From Alphaproteobacteria bacterium (lineage in GTDB: Bacteria > Pseudomonadota > Alphaproteobacteria > Micropepsales > Micropepsaceae): a DNA stretch of 64,000 bases. This document shows positions 58,767 through 64,000 of the stretch, in pieces. The notes under the pieces are model-generated. The model made no database searches. It had not been told where the DNA came from and saw only the letters and a program-made list of their open reading frames with translations. The DNA lies in NCBI GenBank assembly GCA_028871345.1, contig JAGWNK010000010.1, forward strand, positions 31,690-95,689. The letters run 5' to 3'. Position 1 is the first letter of the stretch, and each line of letters starts with the position of its first letter. Made by a program: the position numbers and the translations under genes.

Positions 58767-58807
58767 TGCCGACCCCGGCCTTGCGCCAAGGGAGGCGGAG
58801 GGGACGC

Positions 58808-58960
58808 TCACGCCGTCAGAAGCCGGCAGCCGGGCAGCTTGCCGGCCGCCGCATCGAAGGTCAGCATCGCCGAACAGCCGATCCCGCGATGATGCGTCGT
58901 CGTCAATACGGCGATCGCATCGGCCTTGGCCAATCCGGCCGGTGCCCGCAGCAGTCCCGG
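58808..58960 (-). pseudogene. C-terminal remnant of a VapC-type PIN toxin
   Basis: On the minus strand the frame ending at 58808 reads KADAIAVLTTTHH, then GCSAMLTFDAAAGKLPGCRLL. It matches the C-terminal PIN-domain pattern (ADALAVL, then G-LTFDKAAAKLPG-RLL) with the last catalytic Asp in LTFD. The N-terminal two thirds, the other acidic residues and a VapB partner are absent. It is therefore a toxin fossil rather than a gene. Confidence 0.55.
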
Positions 58961-59108
58961 CTGCCGCGACGTGTGACCATTCCGCGAATTATGACATCTC
59001 ATCCGAGACCGAAATCGGGAGGCGATCACGGTCTTGCCGACCTCTATGCCGCATTTACTGCCATCGATGAACCGATAGCGTTATCGGGAAAGAGCATGGG
59101 ATGCGGGA

Positions 59109-60404
59109 ATGTCGAAGCCGGCCTTCAGGAACTTGTTGCGCGTCGGTGTTGTCGTTGCCGCCGCCGGCGCCACCCTTGCCACGGCATCGCCGGTTTCGGC
59201 GGCGCAGAATTCCGCCGCTCTCATGCAGCTTCTGGATTCGCGCCGATATCTGGAATTGGAACAAGCGCTCGAGAGCCCCGCCGGGCTGACGCCGGCGGAG
59301 CGGGCTTTTTTCGAAGGCGTTCTTGCCGCCCGGAAGAACAGGATCGACGCCTCGCGCCGGCAACTCTCCCGCATTTTGGCGCAGCCGTCCCTGCTTTCCC
59401 CGGCGCAGCGCAAGATCGGCTTGCTCGTGCTGGCGGACGACGATGCGCGGTCGTTCCACTACGCCGAGGCTGCCGATACGTATTCCGCGATCCTGAAGAT
59501 GCCCGCTCTCGATGAGAAAACGAATGCCGATGCGACGGACGGCCTGAACTCCATTGCGGCGGCGCGCGATTTTCCGGCGCAGGCGGTGAAGATCGCACGC
59601 GCGTTCACCGTCGTCACGTCGCGCAATCTGCTCGGCCTCAGGGAAGCCCCGGTCGAGGCGAACGGCGCGACGACGCCCTGGGTGCTGGACAGCGGCGCCG
59701 GACTGACGACGTTGAGCGCCGGCTTCGCAAAGCGCCTCAACCTGAAGCTTTCGGCGGAAACGGTTCCGATCAACGGCTTTGCAGGCACGCTGGCGCGGGC
59801 GCACCTGGCCTATATTCCGCTGCTGCGGTTCGGCAAGGCCGAAGTCCGCAACAGTCCTGCGATCGTGCTGGATGACGCGGCGCTCTACATCCCCGAACTC
59901 AAATTCCAGATCAACGCGATTCTCGGGGCGCCGGTGCTCACCGCTCTCGACCGCCTGACATTCCACGCGGACGGACGCATCGACTGTGCCGGAAGCGGGG
60001 CACCCGATGCAGGGGTTGAGATGTTTCAGGATGAATTGCTGACCATCGCGATCGGTACGCCGGGCGGGCGGCGGTTGTTCATTCTCGATACGGGCGGCAA
60101 CAATACGGTCCTGCTTTCGCCTTACTGGCAGGAAAACCATACCGCCCTGGGAAATCCGGCGTTGGCGCCCGTGCCTGTCAGCGGGGTTGGCGGCAAGACG
60201 ATGATGCCCGCCGCGATTCTGGCCGAAGTGAAGCTGGACATCGCCGGCGTGGCCGTGCCGCTCAGGAACGTGACCTTGTATTCCCAGCCGCGCTGGAATT
60301 CCGGCGAGTATTTCTTCGGCACGATCAGCCAGGATGTATTGGCACAGTTCGAGAGCTACACCATCGACTATCGCGACATGCGCTTTTCGGTGACGCCCAG
60401 GTAA
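59109..60404 (+). CDS. exported aspartyl protease with two retropepsin-like domains
   Basis: 431 residues. A signal peptide ends near ASPVSAAQ. An alpha-helical N-terminal part (about 35-165) with a repeat-like pattern is followed by two retropepsin-type modules. The first has PWVLDSGAGLTTLS, Asp194, followed by a flap-like NGFAG and FQINAILGAPVL. The second has LFILDTGGNNTVLLS, Asp near residue 327, and a later GTISQDVLAQFESYTIDY. Each module carries its own D(S/T)G, so the chain could form an intramolecular pepsin-like pair. This is the bacterial PF13650/PF13975-like group. Substrate unknown. Confidence 0.85.
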   Translation: MSKPAFRNLLRVGVVVAAAGATLATASPVSAAQNSAALMQLLDSRRYLELEQALESPAGLTPAERAFFEGVLAARKNRIDASRRQLSRILAQPSLLSPAQRKIGLLVLADDDARSFHYAEAADTYSAILKMPALDEKTNADATDGLNSIAAARDFPAQAVKIARAFTVVTSRNLLGLREAPVEANGATTPWVLDSGAGLTTLSAGFAKRLNLKLSAETVPINGFAGTLARAHLAYIPLLRFGKAEVRNSPAIVLDDAALYIPELKFQINAILGAPVLTALDRLTFHADGRIDCAGSGAPDAGVEMFQDELLTIAIGTPGGRRLFILDTGGNNTVLLSPYWQENHTALGNPALAPVPVSGVGGKTMMPAAILAEVKLDIAGVAVPLRNVTLYSQPRWNSGEYFFGTISQDVLAQFESYTIDYRDMRFSVTPR

Positions 60405-60479
60405 CGCGCCTGTTCTGCCGGCTCTCGCGAACGCGAACTCGGCCCCGAATTCGCCAAGAGAACAGATCGCGGTACGCCA

Positions 60480-60707
60480 GTGAGACAACGCAGGAACAAC
60501 AACGGCGAAACCGCGCTCATGAAGAGCTGGGATGCGCACGTGACAAAGCTTTTGCTCGACGCCGGAGCTGACCCGTATATCCGGAATAACGCGGGCCAAA
60601 ACGCACTCCAAGCCGCGGAGAGCGAGACAAATCGGTTCGTCCTGGACTCGGTAAAGGTCCTCCGGGAGTGGATGGCAAAACACCCGAAGGGCGCGCACCG
60701 CCGGTAA
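60480..60707 (+). pseudogene. ankyrin-repeat fragment
   Basis: A GTG-started frame of 75 residues has NNNGETALMKSWDAHVTKLLL and DAGADPYIRNNAGQNALQAAES, two adjacent ankyrin repeats, then a tail. The same frame stays open upstream to the protease stop but shows no further repeats. It looks like the C-terminal end of a larger ankyrin protein. A complete small gene cannot be excluded. Confidence 0.55.
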
Positions 60708-60826
60708 TCGGCTTTGCGCCACAAACGGCCGAAGTTGGGACGATTCCGCCGACCGACGTACGGCAAGTCTTGGGCCGGAAACGGAAATTCGCCCTACGGG
60801 GATAACGCGCCAATTTCGGTCATTCA

Positions 60827-61060
60827 TTAACCCAGTGATTCAACGATGCGCTGGAGCGCTGCCTGGGGGTCCTCACACGGAATTTCCGCCGCCTCGTCTT
60901 GGCCCAGATATGTTTTTGCGGCGGCGTTGAACAAGTATGAACGCTCCCGTTTAACCCGAAGTTCTGCAATCAAATACGGCACTACGCGCTCGTCGTGTTG
61001 TCGCGCAAGCCCATGAAGTGCTTCCAACCTTGGGAATTCGGCGGGAATTCGGCGACAGGA
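60827..61060 (-). pseudogene. C-terminal fragment of an unidentified helical (HEAT-like) protein
   Basis: On the minus strand the last 70 or so codons of a long frame read plausibly as protein: FPRLEALHGLARQHDERVVPY, LIAELRVKRERSYLFNAAA and a final QAALQRIVESLG. Helical repeat character and coding-like composition are visible only here; further upstream the frame is low quality and Ser/Arg-rich. No start can be fixed. It is probably a decayed gene end. Confidence 0.4.
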
Positions 61061-61160
61061 TACGCAAACCCGGAATGCGCGTTCATTCTCTGCATGATCG
61101 CCGTGAATGGCTGCTCGGCCGCTGAACTGAGAGTTGCGGGATTCCGTTTGCTGTCGCCGG
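61044..61160. repeat. direct repeat copy A (117 bp)
   Basis: This segment recurs at 61607-61729 in the same orientation at roughly 90 percent identity, with a 6-nt insertion in the second copy. It starts GGAATTCGGCGACAGGATAC and ends CTGTCGCCGG. The two copies flank a small secreted-protein gene. On the minus strand both copies keep one frame open (AEQPFTAIMQ, then MNAHSGFAYPVAEF), so it may derive from a coding sequence. Confidence 0.85.
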
Positions 61161-61239
61161 AATTGCGCATTCTTCCGTGTGGTAGGACAACGCAACGGGG
61201 CGTAAAGTGCCGTGTTTGATGATCGAGAGGAACCGAACG

Positions 61240-61527
61240 ATGCGCACGTTGGCCCGACGGCTTGGCGGCATCTTGCTGCTGGGCGGTGTTCTGTGTGGCA
61301 CTGCTTCATATGCAAAAGATGGTGATTGGAGCGGTGCAGGCTGGTACGCGGTATTAAGAAATAACGCGACGTTCGACAAGGACGTCTACAGCGGCCCGTT
61401 CGCGTCTCAGAATGCCTGCGTTTCCGCGTACAATGCGAACCCCTCCCCGTATCCGAACGTGACGATGACCTGCACATATTACGCCACGTCCGATGCCTTT
61501 TATCACGATCTCTTCATGGGGGATTGA
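61240..61527 (+). CDS. small secreted protein of unknown function
   Basis: 95 residues from the ATG at 61240, with GAGAGGA upstream. A signal peptide (GGILLLGGVLCGTASYA) is followed by a mature part with GAGWYAVLRNNATFDKDVYSG, FASQNACVSAYNAN and MTCTYYAT (two Cys). The pattern of a Trp/Tyr-rich start and a Cys pair is typical of small periplasmic proteins. It is bracketed by the 117/123-bp direct repeat. Not recognised. Confidence 0.7.
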   Translation: MRTLARRLGGILLLGGVLCGTASYAKDGDWSGAGWYAVLRNNATFDKDVYSGPFASQNACVSAYNANPSPYPNVTMTCTYYATSDAFYHDLFMGD

Positions 61528-61606
61528 AGTCGAGCAACGTACCAAGAATAACGTACGTGGAGCATCCGTCCCCATTCTGCTCAAGGCAGATGGCCACGCC
61601 TGATTT

Positions 61607-61729
61607 GGAATTCGGCGACAGGATACGCAAACCCGGAATGCGCGTTCATTCCCTGCATGATCGCCGTGAATGGCTGCTCGGCCGCGGCGGCTGAACTGGG
61701 AGTTGTGGGATTCCGTATGCTGTCGCCGG
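61607..61729. repeat. direct repeat copy B (123 bp)
   Basis: Second copy of the repeat at 61044-61160, with an extra 6 nt (two codons) near the middle. The remainder of the 61528-61782 gap holds no gene that I can support. Confidence 0.85.
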
Positions 61730-61782
61730 CCCTATTATTGGCGTCTGCCTTCGGGCGGCAGCGCCAACATTGCGCCGCACTT

Positions 61783-62463
61783 TCATGGGGCGCCGTGCAG
61801 CGCTTGTTGGTGAAGTTGCACCGCCGCGCGAACAAGCTGTGCATCCTCCTTGCTGACAAAGCGGGGCGTGTAGTCGGCCGGCTGCGAAGGCAGATTGGCC
61901 GCCCGGTCAGGATAATGCACCACCTGACCGCATTGATTGATGTACGCGCGGGTATCCGAATAGGCTTCCGCGAGTTTAGGTTTGCCATCCTTGTTTAGCG
62001 CATCATACTTATTCCACTCATCGTTCGTCATGCTGGTCTGCAGCAGCGGATGAGGCGGCAGCGTGGCCGCCGTCAACCCGGCCATGCGCATGTAGAGAGC
62101 CTGGCCTACGGCCTCGGCGATGAGGAAGTCTTCGCCCTTTATCAGATACGCGACACTATATCCCTTCGGCGGCGAATGCGGAAAATCGAGGCCGTGATCG
62201 GGATGATCGACCACATCTTGCGCCTGCCGGACATAGGCGCGGGTCGCGAGAAAATTGGCGGCATCGGTTCCCGACTTCTTGAGCAGCTGGTCGTAATAGG
62301 TCCTTTCAAAGGGCTGTAACTGCTCAGGCGTAAACGAGTCGGCGCGGGCCTGCGAAACGAAGGAGCCCAGCAGGCACATGACAGCGAAGATCATGGTCGC
62401 AGCGATGACGCGGGCATGCTGTGGCGCTTTCGCCGAGCCACCATTGTCGTGCGGGTATTGCAT
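61783..62463 (-). CDS. exported or membrane-anchored protein of unknown function
   Basis: 226 residues from the ATG at 62463, preceded by AGGAGCG; a longer frame from 62571 is unlikely. The N-terminus has VIAATMIFAVMCLLGSFVSQARA, a signal peptide or anchor (read in parts). The domain that follows is helical and hydrophilic, with FERTYYDQLLKKSGTDAANFL, DFPHSPPKGYSVAYLIKGED and YTPRFVSKEDAQLVRAAVQ. No family recognised. Confidence 0.78.
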   Translation of the reverse strand: MQYPHDNGGSAKAPQHARVIAATMIFAVMCLLGSFVSQARADSFTPEQLQPFERTYYDQLLKKSGTDAANFLATRAYVRQAQDVVDHPDHGLDFPHSPPKGYSVAYLIKGEDFLIAEAVGQALYMRMAGLTAATLPPHPLLQTSMTNDEWNKYDALNKDGKPKLAEAYSDTRAYINQCGQVVHYPDRAANLPSQPADYTPRFVSKEDAQLVRAAVQLHQQALHGAP

Positions 62464-62924
62464 GCGGCGCTCCTGAACGTTTGATACGACACGGCCCAGA
62501 CGACTTGGCCCGGCGTCGATGGTAGTGCAATCCGGGACGGTACCCAACCCCCCCTGTGCGCGCGTCTCCAAAACCGCATCGGTCGCCCAACGGCCTCAGA
62601 GCGAAGGTCTCGAAGTGGCGCCTTTGCGACAGTGCGCCCCGCCATCGAACGTCGCATTCCGGTTGGTCAGCCGACATGTCCGGAAAACCGGGGATGTTGT
62701 CGAAGAGTCGGAAAGGGCGCGGCGTCACAGTCCCACCCGGTCTCGCCGCCCTTCGCAGTCTCTGACAAGGTGTGTTAGGTGGTCGCCATGACTCGCGTTT
62801 CCGCCTCGCATTCCGCCTTGCTTCCTGCTCGCGCATCGCGCCCGCCCGCTTCGCGTCCCGCCGGCGCCTGGCGCCCCCCCGCTTCACTTCCCATGGCCGC
62901 CTCCCCGCAAGAGCGAGGCACCTG
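62464..62924. other. intergenic region upstream of prmA
   Basis: 461 bases between the divergent unknown gene and prmA. Open frames crossing it, including an N-terminal extension of prmA from 62772, are Arg/Ser-rich and unlike proteins. I see no RNA or repeat. It should contain both promoters. Confidence 0.3.
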
Positions 62925-63782
62925 ATGCCGGCCCCTCCCCTGTGGAAAGCCTCCGCCGTCGTGCGGAAGGCCGAAGCCGCCGACGTCATGGCGCTGCTGG
63001 AGATCACGCCGCCGCGCCCGCAGGCGGTCCTGACGGCCGAGGAGTCGTTCCGCGATGAATGCGTGGTCGAGGCGCTCTACGACGTGATGCCCGACGGCGA
63101 CCTGCTGGCCAAGCTCGCGGGGCACGAAGTGCGCGTCATCCTGTTGCCCGACGCCGACTGGATCAAGCTGTCCCAGGAAGGCCTGCCGCCGGTGCGCGCG
63201 GGGCGCTTCTTCGTCTACGGCGCGCACGACGCTGGCACCGTGCCGCCGGGCGTCATCCCAATCCGCATCGAGGCCGGCATGGCCTTCGGCACCGGCCATC
63301 ACGAGACCACGGCGCTGTGCCTGGCGGTGATGAGCGAGCTCGCCAAGCGGCAGCGCTATCGCCATGTGCTCGATCTGGGCTGCGGCACGGGGCTGCTCGC
63401 CATCGGCGCCGCCAAGCTGTGGCGCGAGCGCGTCACGGCGTCGGACATCGATCCCGAAGCGGTGGCGATCACGCGCGAGAATGCGGTGATCAACGCGGAA
63501 GGCCCGCGCGTCGCCGCCGTGCTGGCCGACGGCCCGGCGCATCCCATGATCGCCCGGGCGGCGCCGTTCGACCTCATCGTCGCCAACATCCTGGCGGGAC
63601 CGTTGACGCGCCTCGCCCCGGCCATCGCGCGCCTCTTGATGGCCGAGGGAACCTTGGTGCTGTCGGGCCTCCTCGCCTGGCAGGAGAAGCAGGTCCTCAG
63701 CGTCTACCGGCCATTGGGATTGACTCTGCGACGCGTGCGCCGCGACGGGCCGTGGAGCGCGCTGGTGATGGAGCGCCGCTAG
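62925..63782 (+). CDS. prmA: ribosomal protein L11 methyltransferase
   Basis: SAM-dependent trimethylation of ribosomal protein L11; 285 residues from the ATG at 62925, preceded by GAGCGAGGCA. The N-terminal substrate-recognition domain is followed by FGTGHHETTALCLAVM, motif I VLDLGCGTGLLAIGAAKL, an acidic SDIDPEAVAI and the catalytic-region VANILAGPLTRLAP, all PrmA-typical. The stop codon TAG is also the first three bases of a long inverted repeat. Confidence 0.95.
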   Translation: MPAPPLWKASAVVRKAEAADVMALLEITPPRPQAVLTAEESFRDECVVEALYDVMPDGDLLAKLAGHEVRVILLPDADWIKLSQEGLPPVRAGRFFVYGAHDAGTVPPGVIPIRIEAGMAFGTGHHETTALCLAVMSELAKRQRYRHVLDLGCGTGLLAIGAAKLWRERVTASDIDPEAVAITRENAVINAEGPRVAAVLADGPAHPMIARAAPFDLIVANILAGPLTRLAPAIARLLMAEGTLVLSGLLAWQEKQVLSVYRPLGLTLRRVRRDGPWSALVMERR

Positions 63783-63849
63783 TGTCCCGATTGCGAAATT
63801 CGCCGCATCCTCATATCGGTCTCCAGCGAATTTCGGAATCGGGACACTA
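63780..63849. repeat. 24-bp inverted repeat at the prmA stop codon
   Basis: The left arm (63780-63803, starting TAGTGTCCCGATT) and right arm (63826-63849, ending CGGGACACTA) are inverted copies with one mismatch and a 22-nt loop. It could be the prmA terminator or, because TGTCCC...GGGACA resembles transposon ends and a transposase gene follows, a terminus of the downstream element. Confidence 0.65.
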
Positions 63850-63907
63850 GGTGTTTGATCCCAGGTTTTGATGGTGCATTATTTTCCCTGGAGTGGAGGG
63901 ATGCACT

Positions 63908-64000
63908 ATGGGCCAGGTTCTTCACGGCTGCGCCACAACGACAGAGGCGATCCGTCGAGCGATACAACATAGTCAAGAGAGCCTGAGGAGCCTTTCCAGG
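63908..64000 (+). mobile_element. IS481-type transposase, 5' end only
   Basis: An ATG at 63908, with GGAGGG upstream, opens a frame running off the window after 31 codons: MGQVLHGCATTTEAIRRAIQ, then HSQESLRSLSR. IS481-family transposases commonly begin MGQ-LHG-ATTTEA-RRAIQ-SQESL, the start of their helix-turn-helix. The rest of the gene and the right end lie outside the window. Confidence 0.75.

Overview
The window is GC-rich chromosomal DNA from an alphaproteobacterium. The main signs are a circularly permuted (two-piece) tmRNA gene, the alphaproteobacterial SspB adaptor, a DUF4169 protein, a stand-alone ribbon-helix-helix protein, and a TonB receptor and tryptophan-halogenase content typical of Caulobacterales/Micropepsales/sphingomonad-like lineages. 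I cannot name the genus from sequence alone. A Rhizomicrobium/Micropepsales-like or Caulobacterales-like organism is my best guess.

Layout. 1-5383: a TonB-dependent receptor (cut by the left edge) behind a LytS/LytTR-type two-component pair. 5.6-7.0 kb: a GntR/FCD regulator next to a deletion scar, where an IS5-family end is fused to the first codons of kdpA and an intact 29-residue kdpF. 7.0-13.3 kb: a heavy-metal RND efflux operon (small His/Cys protein, outer-membrane factor, adaptor, CzcA-like pump). 13.7-19.5 kb: tRNA-Lys(CUU) and the rod-shape operon mreB-mreC-mreD-mrdA-rodA. 19.6-21.4 kb: leuA with an upstream leucine leader peptide. 21.8-25.5 kb: a fused-permease ABC transporter and a PAP2 phosphatase. 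25.5-27.6 kb: two paralogous membrane-anchored proteins either side of an oppositely oriented lipoprotein. 27.9-32.1 kb: ilvB - DUF6881-like gene - ilvN - small membrane ORF - ilvC, preceded by a short leader peptide and an attenuator-type terminator. Valine, leucine and isoleucine synthesis thus sits in two nearby blocks, each with its own apparent attenuation leader.

32.1-46.4 kb holds housekeeping and stress genes: miaA, serB, an MFS carrier, a flavin-dependent halogenase, a ClC-CBS channel, a MarR regulator with a strong palindromic operator, a Do-like protease, a thioredoxin-fold protein, hflK-hflC, the Mrp/ApbC Fe-S carrier, and a degenerate-looking oxygenase. 46.0-48.8 kb is a translationally coupled thyA / GNAT / GNAT / folA cluster. 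48.9-49.8 kb holds the permuted ssrA gene and, 0.4 kb downstream, a second diverged copy of its tag and pseudoknot portion, with a small secreted-protein gene between them. SspB, the adaptor that recognises ssrA-tagged proteins, is only 2 kb away.

52-64 kb: fumC, an EamA transporter, an RHH protein, a GST, a DUF4169 protein, an isoprenylcysteine-methyltransferase-like protein, a UvrD/PcrA helicase, a vapC remnant, a double retropepsin-domain periplasmic protease, and a decayed stretch with an ankyrin fragment, a HEAT-like fragment and a 117/123-bp direct repeat. It ends with two secreted or membrane unknowns, prmA, and the start of an IS481-type transposase cut by the right edge. CTCTCCC/CCTCCC-type palindromic intergenic repeats recur at least seven times between 27 and 59 kb.

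The most interesting items are the duplicated, diverged tmRNA segment, the IS-linked kdp deletion scar, the two short amino-acid leader peptides, and the DUF6881-like gene embedded in the ilv cluster.
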